64,000 nucleotides of DNA, from the NCBI GenBank assembly GCA_002682825.1, contig NOKP01000027.1:372001-436000 (forward strand). The letters are read 5' to 3'. This stretch comes from Neonectria sp. B-13. Taxonomy: Eukaryota > Ascomycota > Sordariomycetes > Hypocreales > Nectriaceae. Shown one piece after another: positions 45,004-56,139 of this stretch (position 1 is its first letter; the number at the start of each line of letters is the position of its first letter). The position numbers and the translations under genes are program-made. The notes below the pieces were generated by a model. It did no database searches, was not told where the DNA came from, and was given only the letters and a program-made list of their open reading frames with translations.

Positions 45004-47500
45004 ATCGCGGTCTCGCTCATCACCTCGGGCTGTCTGGGGGGGCGGTGGAGCTGAGAGCCTAGGGGGAACACAGACTCAACCACCTAGCAGCAAATCCCCG
45101 AGGCTCCCGGGCCCAGAGCCTGATCCTTTTGTGTTGCAGTCGTGTCCCGAGCTGCTGTGCCGCCCGAACCATGACGGAGACAGGGCAGGGGTGCAGTGCA
45201 GGTGCAGAGAGAAGACGAGAGGGGAAGGCAGAAGAAGATTGGGGGACCGGTGATTCTCTCCGAAGCCGATACCTCCAGCAGTCAAACTCCCATCATCGAC
45301 GAGTCCACAAATCCGCCATCTGCTCCCCTCAGGTCCATTTGCGACTCATGCTGCCGAGTTGCCGGTCTGCCGCAGCCTCCGGCTCAAGCCTCTGCTCGTC
45401 TTCGGAATGGTCTCAGCGGCATCTGTCACTTGAACGTCACTCATCCAGTGGCTCTCAAATACAGTGCATACCGTGCCGTGTCCTGCGGGGGCCCCCTGTC
45501 CCGCTCCAGAGCCATGTGGTAGTGAATCCAGTCATGGTCACCAACAGACTCACAGCACCGCGCCGCACCGCACCGCGTGCGGCCTCCCGTCGTATTTGAA
45601 TTTACGGCCCTGGTTCCGCGGAGCCAAAAGTCTCAGCACTGCATTCCGCAAATAAGGGACCACCTCGAATCAAGGGTCTGGCCCCACAGAGACTTTTACT
45701 CGGGGACGCAGTTGGCAGTGAGATTATCATCAATGGATCAGCCCTCACTGGTGGTTCCAAATGTATCATGTTGTCAAGCGGGCCCCTCGCACAGCCCTTA
45801 GGGCGGGATGATGGGCGCCAACACACCATGAAACAACGGCACCTTCGTCCTCCTTGTTGGTGAGTCCGAGTTACATATCTAACGAAGATGCCCATAGCGC
45901 TGTTGGGAATCGAACCCAACCCTCATTGTGTACCTAGCAGGTCAGAGAGCGATGATATGATGACAGGTTCTTCCTAAAATACACTGGCTTCCGGGGCGGC
46001 CGGGGTCAAGGGTGGTGTGGGTGGGCTTGGCCGATGGTGGGTGTGTTTGCGCCGACTTTGCAGTCTGTGGGAGTTTGTGCCTCGTGGTCCGTGGCCCCTG
46101 GACGAAGCTGGGCATGTCGCGACAGACAAGCTTTTGGGCGCAGAAGCTTGGCGGAAATGCAGATCCGATTCGGCTCGCCCCCCGTTCGATTCCATTCGCT
46201 TTCTTCGACTCCCAAGTCCCTCGGCAGGTTTGGTTTGGCCGTAAGGCTAGGGCATGTTTGGCACCAACCCAAATACGAGTTGCGTCCACGATTCAGGAGC
46301 GCGCTCGCGCAGGTCGAGCGCAAGTATCGCGCATGCTAGATTCAAGACACCGCCCCGTAGATTTACACTTCCAACGTTGAAGCGTGCAGCTCCTATCCGA
46401 TATGGACTACCTCAGAGCCCGCTACAGATTCACTTAGGGCTTAGGTTCCTAGTACGTACGTCCAGATTATCGAGTCTGCCGGAATATGCTAGGCGGTGAC
46501 AGGCAGACAAGACAGGGCAACCAAAATGATAGGGGCACTGTGGAGTTGGATGAGCAGAGGGGCTTGGTCATGGCTGGGTCTGGGTAAATCCCTGACATTG
46601 AACATCACACCCTAGGCATGTCAGTCAATCAAGCAAAGATTGGATGAGAGCGAGTGCGAGTGTTACAACTTGCAAGGAAGCATACGGATATTCACTACCC
46701 CGCTTAGACAAAGACAGGCTCATGAGGCATCCCGGCGTTCATGGCTTATCGCAGGACTTGCTTGGTGGTGCACTTCACTGCCACTATTATCCCTACTCCA
46801 TCCATCCCACACCACACACCTAGAAGGCATCCACAATTGCGAACCAGTCCTATGCCGTTTGTGCAGGGCGTGGGAGCGGTGGAGGTGGTAAAATAAGCAG
46901 CTTACTTGGACGTTCCCAAGGGGTGTTCGACCATGGGTGGGCATGGATTGTGCCTGTTCCTAGTCCCTCATGTGTGCCTGTCACCAACAAATGATTGCGG
47001 CTAGTTCGGAGAGCAGTGACGAGCAGGTACTTGACGTGAAAAGCAAACACACTTGCAGGCCGCCGTTCACTACGCACGCACTAAGTCTCAGTTGTTGGCG
47101 GACCTCGACGCTCGTCGGCAGACTCCAGAGCGGGAGACGGAAGGGTGAGACTGGTGGTTGATGCGGACTACGCCACCAGGGTTTCCTCTCTTGAATTACC
47201 AATGCGCCCAAAATTGAATTGATTACGCGATTGGTCGATTTGACTTGCTCATCAAGTCCGACTCTCATTCATCGTCCACAATTCCCCCAGTTCCCCAGTC
47301 GAGGCGTTCCCTCTCTCCGTCTTGGCAGACGAGCCGCCGCCGCCGCCACCGAGTTTGGTTCCCCGGCCCCGGCTTGGTGGTATTCCCGGCGGGTGCTTAG
47401 CTGGGCAGCATGTCACCACTGCATCGTACTCAGCTGTCTGTCGTCCGTCACCTTCACGGGTACACTCACTTGCCTTGAATGCTCTCCACAATTGAACAGC

Positions 47501-47524
47501 TGTGTGTGTGTGTGTGTGTGTGTG
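47501..47524 (+). repeat. GT dinucleotide microsatellite
   Basis: About twelve TG units followed by a short TCTG-rich stretch, at the upstream end of the pyrimidine-rich leader. Confidence 0.9.
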
Positions 47525-48220
47525 TCTGTCTGTCTTTTTGTCTGTCGACGTCTGTGCATCGATCTCGTCTCAAAGATTCCATCTTATCGTCTCGTCCCTT
47601 TGCACGCCTAAGTACGTCATCCCTGCCTCGCAATCCGCTACCGGTAGAGCCACTTCGCACATTCCTTTCTTCCTCCAACCCTACCACGGTAGTGCCTTCC
47701 TTTGGACCTTTGCTACCTGCAAGTCCCATCTGCGTCCACACTTCCAGTTCACACCCACACTTCACGCCTCTCCTACTTACGCTACCTCACACCTACGCGC
47801 CACGACGTCCTCCCACGCCCCCCTTCTTTCCGCCTTCCCGTCTTTACCAACGAATACGTACTTCGAACTGCCCGTTTCCCTCCCCCTCCTGCTTCGTTTG
47901 TTGGCTTTGCTTTGAATCGCTCCTCCTCCTCTCTCTCTTTCACTCTCTCCAGTCACTCTCTCCAGTCTCTCCATTCTCCACTCTCCGACCCTCCCCCATC
48001 CGCTCGCCGCTCGCCGCTCTCCTCTCCACTCTTTTTCTCCCACGCCCAGACCATCTTACTCTCGCTTCCCTCCTTGCTCTTCTCGTCGACCCAGCCCGCC
48101 GCCGCCTGCCCTTTCAATCCTCGCATCCTCGCCTCGCCTCGCCTCGCCGCAACCTTCGTCGCCATTTCAACGTCACCCTGGCCGCTGCTTCACTCTCGCG
48201 CGGTCGGTGCACGCTGTATC

Positions 48221-48238
48221 ATGCCTACCGCCCCATGA
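48221..48238 (+). promoter_or_regulatory. Candidate upstream ORF (MPTAP) before the PA-RING gene
   Basis: A five-codon frame starts at the first ATG after a long ATG-poor pyrimidine-rich leader. Its TGA overlaps the next ATG (48235) in an ATGA arrangement, which could allow re-initiation. The second ATG is in frame with the gene's proposed start at 48484 if the 48262-48465 intron is removed. Translation has not been shown. Confidence 0.35.
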
Positions 48239-48483
48239 TTGAGAATGTTTTAGAAGAATGTGTAAGTCGCTCTCTCCTTTCTCGTTTCTCACCTCCCGCG
48301 AGTTCCGAGTCCCGAGTGCACCAAAGACGCCCCCGTTCCCTCCCGTTCCCGTCGCCGCTCGCTCCTCACCCGCTCCTGCGGGCGCGGGCGAGGCCAAGAA
48401 GCGTCCCATTCTGTCTCGGCCTTGGCATCCCGCAAACTGGTTCCTGATGACTGACCTCTGCTTAGCGCTCACCGAGATTCGAA

Positions 48484-50560
48484 ATGTCGTGTAAGTCCAA
48501 TTTGTTACTTCTTCCAGGACCCCGCAGTCGTCGCCTGCCTTGTCGTCATTGTCGTCCTCGTCCTCGTCGTCCAACTTCGTCGTAACCTCCCCTACCGCAC
48601 TACAGCCGTCCTGCTGCTGCTGCTGCTTCTCCTATCACAATTCCCTTGTCCATCCTCTTCTCGAAAGCTTCTGACCTTAGCCCAGCCTCCTGTTCAGCAA
48701 TCCGGTATGGAGTGGCGCCAGTACTGTCCCGTCGACAATCATTCGCAACCTCACAGCCTTGTCGGTACGTGACCACCCTCTCGCCTCAGCCCTCTCAAGC
48801 GCTTCTCGCCGTAACTAACGTTCCCCTTCGCAAACAGAGCCAGCTAGCCTATGAGGAGCGCATCACCTCCAACATCACCACCTTGACCACTACCAATGCC
48901 GACACCCTCGATGGCGTCATCCAAGGCCTCCTCTACGTCCCTGACCTTGACAATAATGCCGCTTGCGATCAACAACAATACGATTTCATCCCCAAAAATG
49001 TCACTCGTCGAGACAACCTCCCTCCGACCAACTACAATCTCATCGCCCTTGCCCCTTGGTTCAGCATCGACTGTACCCTCGCCTACCTCGCTTCCGCGCG
49101 TGTCGACCCCCTTCGCGCATTCGTTTTCTACAAACCCAACAACTCCTCCAACAAGCCTCAAGATGCCGACTCCGCTGTATGGAACCTAGAGGATGGCGGG
49201 GCATGGGTTAAGACTAACAAATTTCCCATCTTCGCCATCTCAGGCAGAGAAGGCCAGACAATGATGGAACAGCTGAGTCTCTACTCGGGTCATATTGATG
49301 ACATCCCCTACGGCGACGAAATCAACGATCTCTACGGTCCCAATCCCAAGGACTATGTTCGTATATGGACGGAACTCACCCTCGAGAACGATTCCAGCAT
49401 ACCACCTCTCTGGGCCTTCTTCCTCATCGTCCTCGGTGCACTCCTCCTCATTATCACTGCCGTTTCTTGCACCATGCACCTCGTCCAAAGGCGTCATCGG
49501 CAATCTCTGAAGCGTCGAGTTCAGTCAGGCGAGGTCGACCTCGAGGCCATGGGCATCAAGCGCCTGACAGTACCGCCAGCCCACATCAGAGATTTCCCTC
49601 TCTTCACATACAATGCCGACCCGGAAACCATGGGCCCACCCCCAACCCCCGGGTCTGCTCGAGCTTCACGAAGCGGTCGCAGACAAGATCAACGCAGCAT
49701 AAGATCCACGACCAGCGTCCGAAGCAAGCGACGCAGCATTGGGCGCAACGGTGATACAACCGCTACCAACGTCCAGCCTAGCTGTCATATTTGCTTAGTC
49801 AACTTTGAGCACCGGCATTCAATCATTCGGGAGCTTCCTTGCGGCCATATATTCCACCCCGAATGCATCGACGAGTTTCTCTCCCAGAACAGTTCTCTCT
49901 GTCCTGTGTGTAAACAGAGCATGCTACCTCGAGGATACAGCCCCCAAATTACTAACGGGATGGTTCGTCGTGAACGCGCACTTCGACGACTACGAGAAAG
50001 GGTTGACTTTGATGACTTGTCAGAAGAGTCCCATGACAGCAAGCTTAAAGGATGGGGCAGACGACTTTTCCGTTCCTCCTCGGCGACCTCGCCTCCTAAT
50101 GTGTCACGCCTGGTTCCCTTGGAAATAGCAAAACCCAAAGCAGTTCCAGCAAGAGAATCGACACCAATGATCAGCGAAGAACCAGTCACCGCCCCAAACA
50201 CAACCCTCACTCCCGTCTCCGGCTCGAGCTCTGAGGAGCCAGCAACGAACACCACAACGCCCGCCCCAGCAAGGATAGCGAAGTCTCGACGAACACGACC
50301 CCGGACCCTGAATTTGCTCCCGACGCAGCCAGAAAATTCCGAGCTAATAACCAGGTCGATCATGGGACGGAAGAGTCCTTCCTCGTTCGCCCGAGCACGT
50401 ATGAGGGAGATTGCGGCCAAAAATGCACCGTTCGACGATCCGGATCAACAACGGGCAATATGTGAGTACCTCTTAGCAATCATGCGTTCATCTTGCGCAG
50501 CTTTTAATTCTCTCAACAGGGCGGCGTGGGTTATCAAAGGTGTTCCCGGGATATTTTTAA
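48484..50560 (+). CDS. PA-TM-RING ubiquitin ligase (endomembrane; 5' exons uncertain)
   Basis: Probable membrane-bound E3 of the RNF13/RMR/Tul1-like group. Firm exons are 48838-50461 and 50520-50560 (intron GTGAGT to CAACAG, ending KVFPGYF and stop). In order: a luminal protease-associated-like region with N-glycosylation sites (SNITTL, PNNSSN), one TM segment (PLWAFFLIVLGALLLIITAV), a basic cytosolic linker, and a RING-H2 (CHICLVNF, ELPCGHIFHPECIDEF, CPVCK). An Arg/Ser-rich tail follows. The N-terminus is unsettled. An exon with ATGTCGT (48484-48490), intron 48491-48605, then SVLLLLLLLLSQF gives a good signal peptide. Joining it to 48838 in frame needs the weaker donor GTCGGT (48761). The stronger GTACGT (48765) fits another frame (RNLTALS). 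An upstream in-frame ATG at 48235 is also possible. Confidence 0.75.
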
Positions 50561-51447
50561 AACGGCCTAGGTTCGATTGCAAAGGCATTAAACGGCATTT
50601 CATCCGCAACAATTTTTGCGAAACATGGCAACGGCGTTCTTGATTATGTGGGCAGGGCTTTTGGATCGAGGAGTTGGGCAACGAGGCAGCCCTTGACGAC
50701 TACAATCATGATGAACCAGAGGTCTGGTTTTTGGATAACATGGATTTTTTGGCGTTGGCTTGGTTTTAACATTTTAACAGTGGGCATGGGCGTATACAAG
50801 GAGTAAGTGGTGGAAGTACTGGGTCATAGCTAAGAGATACCTCCCAATTTTAGCTGGGAGGCGGAAGGAAGGGTCAAGCGAGGAGACTACTCGTTAGGGG
50901 ACTCTTAGATTATGAGCAGGACGAATGCTTCGTGCACGGGAACCGCTTGCCATGCATATCAGCAACGGCCCTGGGAGGCCTGCGTATTTTGTGATTCATG
51001 ATCGAAGCGACCGAGCACGCGGCTGTGTGCGAGTCTTGCGGGCAGAGGCTGCCCAGCCAACGCATATAAGCTTGGAGGATACGTAACATGCACAGATAGG
51101 CGTGTTACAGCGCCTCCTGGATTCAAGAGAATATATCACAGTTGTGAAAGGCTGGAGACAAGAATCGCGAGGAATCTGAAAACATCACGTTTAATCCTTG
51201 CTAGGAAGCTGAAAATAAACCATTTTATTCTCATGTTATCCAAAAATTCACTGCCTGCGTTTGAGTTACATACGTCATCCATGTGCGTTTCAGTGTCCAG
51301 TCTCTGGTATCGTAAATCCCCAGGTGCGCCTGTACGCCCAAGCAAAATATGTACGCCGCAGCATTATCGCTTCATGTAAACGCCACCGTCCGTTCCTTTC
51401 CATGCCAGTGTCTGAAGATCACCTGGCTTTAGTCCCTTCTAGATTAA
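50561..51447. other. Convergent intergenic region, no gene seen
   Basis: About 890 bp of 3' flanks of the PA-RING and two-TM genes. No recognisable gene, repeat or RNA. Confidence 0.6.
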
Positions 51448-53256
51448 CTAATTGCGCTCCGCCTCGATCATCCGCTCGCTATCGCGCAGGCCGCCGTTGA
51501 CCAAGGCATCACGCACGCGGTCGTTCTCGGCGGCGCGGATACGGCGGCGGGCATCCTCGAGACGCTCAACGCCGCGGTCGATGGTCTCGATGTGAACGGT
51601 CAGGGGAATGGCCGGGCCGTTGGAGTTCTGCAGCAGGGCGGGCTCGGCAACGCGGTCGCGCAGGTCTCCGAGCCCAGCTTGGATAGCCTCGAGCTCGAGG
51701 ATGAGGGCGTTGACCTGGGCGACGGCGGAGGATCGCTGCGTGTCGACCTGGCGGAGGAGGGCGAGCTGCTGAGCGAGGTTGTTAAGGCGCGCCGAGTTTG
51801 CGCCGACGAGCGTCCAGATGGTCCAAAGCACGGAGTCACGGCGCTGAGCGGTGTCAGCGGAGGACCGCGACGTGATATCGTAGATGAGGCCGAGGTGATC
51901 TTCGGCCTTTGTGAGCAGGCGGAGGACGGCCTGTGCCTCAAGAATAAGGGTGGCAATGCGCTCCGAGACGAGCGCCGTATGCTCGATATACTTGTCGAGT
52001 AGGATACGCTCGTTAAACATATGATCGCCAGTGGGCTGGAAGGGGTGGAACAACCAGGAAGTCCAACCGACGAGGGCTGAGGGCGGCAAGTTGAGGTCGT
52101 CGGGTGATTCAGGGGCCAATGTGTCGATATATCGGGAGGTCCAGCGGTTTATGCTGATCACTGCATCGACGGCAGAGCCAACATGAGTGTTGAACTTTTG
52201 CAAGTCCGATGCCGTACGACGGGCCGTATCGACATAGCCATCAAACTCGAAGAGGAGCTCGTCGCGAGCTTGTAGGTCGCTGTGACGAACAAGACTCCGT
52301 AGGTCGCGAATCGCTGTCTCAGAGCGCTTCATCTCAAAGGGAAGCGAGACGCCGTCGGCACTCTTCTCCAGGACCTGCTCGAACTGCGCCTGCACAGACA
52401 TGAGATCATCGAACTCGACAGGCGCTGGAGGAGGCCCACTGGGGTCGGTGATGATGGTGTCTACGCCCGGGCAGAAGGGGAGATTGAGGAACGAGGCACC
52501 GGGAAGGCGGCATAGCGGAGAAAGCGAGGCGGTGATGGATCGAGTAGCCATGTTTTGAGCGATGATGATGCCGCCAAATGAGAGATATATGGCCAGAAGG
52601 ATGGCGAGAGGCCGCTGGGCGTATCGGAAAGCGAGACCGACAACACCAAAGAGCCATGCGAAAATTCCAAAGAGGGCGTTGGGGATAGACTCGGCGAGTT
52701 TACCCTGGATGGTTCTATGCCGCTCCTGGCGAGACTCTCGGCGATAATAGTCGTTATCTTGGCCGTCATATCGCCTCCGACCGCTCCTCTGTTTTGAAGG
52801 GCTCCCATGCGAAGGATTGCCCCGTCTCCTCACGCCGCTATCATCTCCGCCGCCAAAGCCGATGCCCAGCCCCCGTATCGTCCTCCCACTCCCCGTCCCC
52901 TCACTGCCGATATCGACGCGGGGCATGCGAAACTCGGGGTCTGGTGTACGGAAGGCGCTGTTGCCGCTTGCGCTGACGTTGATGCCCGAGAGGCTGGGGC
53001 GAAAGGGCTCGCGCAGGATTACCTGCTCGTCGTCGGGGTTCGCAGCGAAGTCGCGGATGCTGTCTTGGGAGGCGAAGCTCAGGCCATCCTGGGAGAAGGG
53101 CTGTGTAGGCAAGCCAGTGGAGGAGGACGAAGGCGGCGCGGGCGGAGAGGATTCGAAGGAAGCCAGGATGCTGGTGTCGAAGGAGTCGTTTTCGCCCTCT
53201 ACCATGCGCCACGAGTCTTCAGCACGAAGGCGGCGTCGCGACGACGAGGGCGACAT
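51448..53256 (-). CDS. Conserved-looking two-TM coiled-coil protein of unknown function
   Basis: A single exon encodes 602 aa from the ATG at 53256 (MSPSSSRRRLRAEDSW). I do not recognise the family. The first 180 residues are Ser/Gly/Arg-rich and look disordered. Residues of about 195-245 hold two close hydrophobic segments (ALFGIFAWLFGVVGLAF and LAILLAIYLSFGGIIIAQ), a likely membrane hairpin. The remaining 350 residues are mostly predicted helix with heptad-like Leu/Ala spacing (for example NLAQQLALLRQVDT and VNALILELEAIQAGLGDLRD) and a Trp-rich segment (ALVGWTSWLFHPF). There are no catalytic motifs. The architecture could suit an organelle or nuclear-envelope membrane protein, but that is a guess. 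Codon use resembles neighbours and the uninterrupted length makes it a real gene. Confidence 0.8.
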   Translation of the reverse strand: MSPSSSRRRLRAEDSWRMVEGENDSFDTSILASFESSPPAPPSSSSTGLPTQPFSQDGLSFASQDSIRDFAANPDDEQVILREPFRPSLSGINVSASGNSAFRTPDPEFRMPRVDIGSEGTGSGRTIRGLGIGFGGGDDSGVRRRGNPSHGSPSKQRSGRRRYDGQDNDYYRRESRQERHRTIQGKLAESIPNALFGIFAWLFGVVGLAFRYAQRPLAILLAIYLSFGGIIIAQNMATRSITASLSPLCRLPGASFLNLPFCPGVDTIITDPSGPPPAPVEFDDLMSVQAQFEQVLEKSADGVSLPFEMKRSETAIRDLRSLVRHSDLQARDELLFEFDGYVDTARRTASDLQKFNTHVGSAVDAVISINRWTSRYIDTLAPESPDDLNLPPSALVGWTSWLFHPFQPTGDHMFNERILLDKYIEHTALVSERIATLILEAQAVLRLLTKAEDHLGLIYDITSRSSADTAQRRDSVLWTIWTLVGANSARLNNLAQQLALLRQVDTQRSSAVAQVNALILELEAIQAGLGDLRDRVAEPALLQNSNGPAIPLTVHIETIDRGVERLEDARRRIRAAENDRVRDALVNGGLRDSERMIEAERN

Positions 53257-54169
53257 GGCGTCCAATCTCGCTGGCAACGAGAGGCAGCCGACGGTGTTGG
53301 GCGAACGAGTGGAAGATCGGCCGAGACGAAGTCAGGTTCGCGCCGCGTTACGTCGTGGTGGCGAAGAACGAATGTAACGGGACGGGACTCCGCATCGATT
53401 GAGTTTCAATGTATTCGTAGGTGCCTGGGCAGGCTGATATATATATATATATATATACGTATATTGGTATTCGTAGCTTAGGTCAGGTATCTAGGTGGAT
53501 GCCGGCGGGGATGCTTGGAAATGCCGGACCGGGGTTGCTGGTATTCACGGCGCTGGAACCTTGGGGCAAACAAATGAGTCATCGGGGTTGTGCAGTTCAC
53601 GGCGGGGGTGATGGCGTGCACGGCGGTTTGCAAGGCAGCCTCGGAGGGGGGGGGGGTTGCCTGGGCGCGTTGTTGCGTTGGGAGACAATAGCGCTGGATG
53701 TGGTTGTGGTTGTTTTGTTGTTGACTCGAGAATGGTGTAGGCGGCGAGTTTGGATCGAGGTGGGACTGCCGCTGGCCGGGGGCGAGTGGGGGACCATTTG
53801 TGGCGCCGCAGCGGGTCCTCGCGGGGCCCCTGCATAGCGCCCCAGGCGGCCAATGGACGCTGTGGCCCAGTTCCGACCCAGTGCGACCCAGTGTGACCAT
53901 GTGACCGAGGCGCGTGAACACCAACAGACAGACTACAGGGTAATAATCTTTCTTATCAACAACTGCACCATCATCCATCTTGTTATCCGTGTCAATCGGC
54001 GAAATGCCTACCTACCACGTGGATGCCATGCATATGACGTATCTGTTCTTCTCCTCTTACCACCCGTGCTCTCACAAGCAGGTTGGAAACCTCCCGCTAA
54101 CCCACCGTTCCCGACCCTTGTACCAGGAATGATACCCATATTCATAAAGTCAAAATAAGACGCCGCCAG
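53257..54169. other. Intergenic region with AT microsatellite
   Basis: Promoter side of the two-TM gene and 3' flank of the Zn2Cys6 gene. An AT dinucleotide run lies at about 53437-53457, and a ten-G run at about 53647-53657. No gene seen. Confidence 0.6.
53437..53457 (+). repeat. AT dinucleotide microsatellite
   Basis: About ten AT units, roughly 180 bp upstream of the two-TM gene start. Confidence 0.9.
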
Positions 54170-56139
54170 CTATGTCCATTGATCTTCTACCGCCAAAGTC
54201 CATTGTGTCGCATCAGGCGTTGCCGACATTTGCTCAGCCCGAACATCCATCTCCCCAGTCGCCTTCAGCAAATCAGCGCAGAAGACGTCTTCGCCCGCCG
54301 GTGAAGACACCGTATCATCGATTAGTCGCTCTAAACCAGCCAGTTCCAAGCCCTCTTGCCTATCGGAATCGTCTGCCCCTTCGATTGCTCCGACGATGTC
54401 CTCCGACGCCGACTTTGCTATCGGCCAGAACTCCCCTGCTTTGCCGAGGACATTTGCCAAAAGCATGATCCTGTCCTTCAAAAACCGTGTTTTGCTATCT
54501 GCAAAGAGATATGTGTCTAGCAGAGGCATTACAGCTCGCTCAAGACCCAAAGCACAGGACGGCGAGAACTTCTCTGGTGGTAGGTGGCTTTTGAAAAGGC
54601 CCATTAGGGCGAGTGATCCCTGAAGTGCTATCGGCCCGTACAGCCATGGATGCGATATCGTGGTGACGTTGGATGGGAGTAGGGATGAGGGCCGGAAGAT
54701 GGGGCCCTCTCTGACCAGGTTAGGGACTCGGAACTGCACCCCGGCACCGTGAAGGTGGAGTTGGATTCGGATCCGAAGACTACACCTCTCGTGTTAGTCT
54801 TTAGTTGACCTGCCTTCGAGACCTTTCAACCTACCCATGGGCGATGCCTATCTATACAACCATGTTAGTTTCAACGCCATGGCGTTATAAAAAAAAACGT
54901 GTCAACCCACCGCGTGATACAAAATCATATCGACTGCTCCATCTGGATCAACCAATTCTTTTTTCCATTGGGGAAGTTGTAGAAGCCAAGATACAATGCG
55001 GTAGTCTGCCGAGTCGACGGCCTCTGGTTCTGCCCCAATGCCCACATTGAGGAGTGGCACGACGTACTCACCGCTGATTCGAACCAAATCGACGAGGTAG
55101 GCCCATGAAGAATGATTCCGTGAGGATACCTTCTGGTGAAATTCCTCGACAGACACAGGTGTTGGGATACTCTAATCAAGTGTTAGCAAAGGGGGTAGTG
55201 GCGGGTGGACGAGCAAGGCTCAATTTGACTGACTCCAGCCTGATACTCCCACTCTTCACAAGGTAGATCCGTTGTTGCGGGCGTGTAGTAGAGCTGGAAA
55301 TGACCCAAATGCTCTCGTACTGTCCGCAGCGACCCGTGCAGATACAATGCCCAGTATGTTCTTCGGTACGACTCGGCCAAGATGGGGTTGCTTTCTGCGT
55401 CAGCGAAGCTCTTATTGTGCAATCCCAGCTCCAACGCCATGTCAAGCGACCTCTGGAACAAATGGCCGCCAAGATTGCTGTATCTCTCTCCGTAGGCTGC
55501 AATACTGAGGCACAACAATGCTTGCACACACCAGACTGTTCCCGGTAACGGTCCTGATGCAATATCGTAGGCTCTTTGACGGAGTTCAGCCGTGTCTACG
55601 TTGTTTGAATAAATCGATCCAATGTAAAGAATCATCGCCATCATGAAATCGAACTCGTCTGGACGGCCTTCGATGAGGCGGAACATTATTTGCTTCGGCG
55701 GCAGCCAAGGGTGGGAGTCGTGGAAATAGGCGTAGTAGAGACCAAACAAGTAATTGATGGATCGAGTTCTTCGAGGCTCAGGGTCTGCCACCCAGCCTCC
55801 AGGAAGCTGCTTCGTGACCTTTGCCGGGATGCGGACGCCTGCAAAATTCGGAGATGGGGTGTTATCAGAGGGTTGGGTCAAGGTAACTTCGTCCTTGATC
55901 AAGTCCCGCTTCACCTGGTCCTTAATCCCACGGCGTGATTTGGGATAGACACAACTCTTGTCCTCCTGTTGACAGCGCCCACAGGCGGGCAAGCCGGAGT
56001 CGCATCTGACATGTCTGGTCCGGCAGGAGACGCATGCCAAGGAGGCTCTGACTGTCGCTCGAGAACCAACTGGTCCGGCACGCAGGGGGGCCGCACCTGA
56101 CTGGAATTTCGAAGCGAAGTCGCTTCTAGACGAATCCAT
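54170..56139 (-). CDS. Zn2Cys6 fungal-specific transcription factor
   Basis: Nuclear regulator with an N-terminal binuclear zinc cluster and the fungal middle homology region. Exons are 56139-55234, 55171-54911, 54851-54835 and 54779-54170, giving 597 aa. The zinc cluster is at about residues 35-65: CVSCRTRHVRCDSGLPACGR, then QQEDKSCVYPKSRRG, with all six Cys. The MHR follows (LFGLYYAYFHDSHPWLPPKQ, LGGHLFQRSLDMALELGLHN, RRTYWALYLHGSLRTVRE). The third exon is only 17 nt (IGIAHG across its joins), with GTATAG before it and GTAGGT after it. Phases agree. Target genes cannot be inferred and no cluster of enzymes lies beside it. The C-terminus (ADSKTRFLKDRIMLLANVLG) is helical. Confidence 0.88.

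Larger units (their letters stand above)
43425..48220. other. 4.8-kb gene-poor region downstream of het-c
   Basis: No protein gene recognised. Visible structure: a perfect tRNA B-box with T-arm at about 45900-45930 (minus strand) but no matching 5' half. Five tandem copies of a 7-bp GTCRCCT unit lie at about 44969-45003. A GT dinucleotide run is at 47501-47524. A very long pyrimidine-rich stretch at 47560-48220 is the probable leader of the next gene. Frames in between carry no known domain. Confidence 0.5.
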
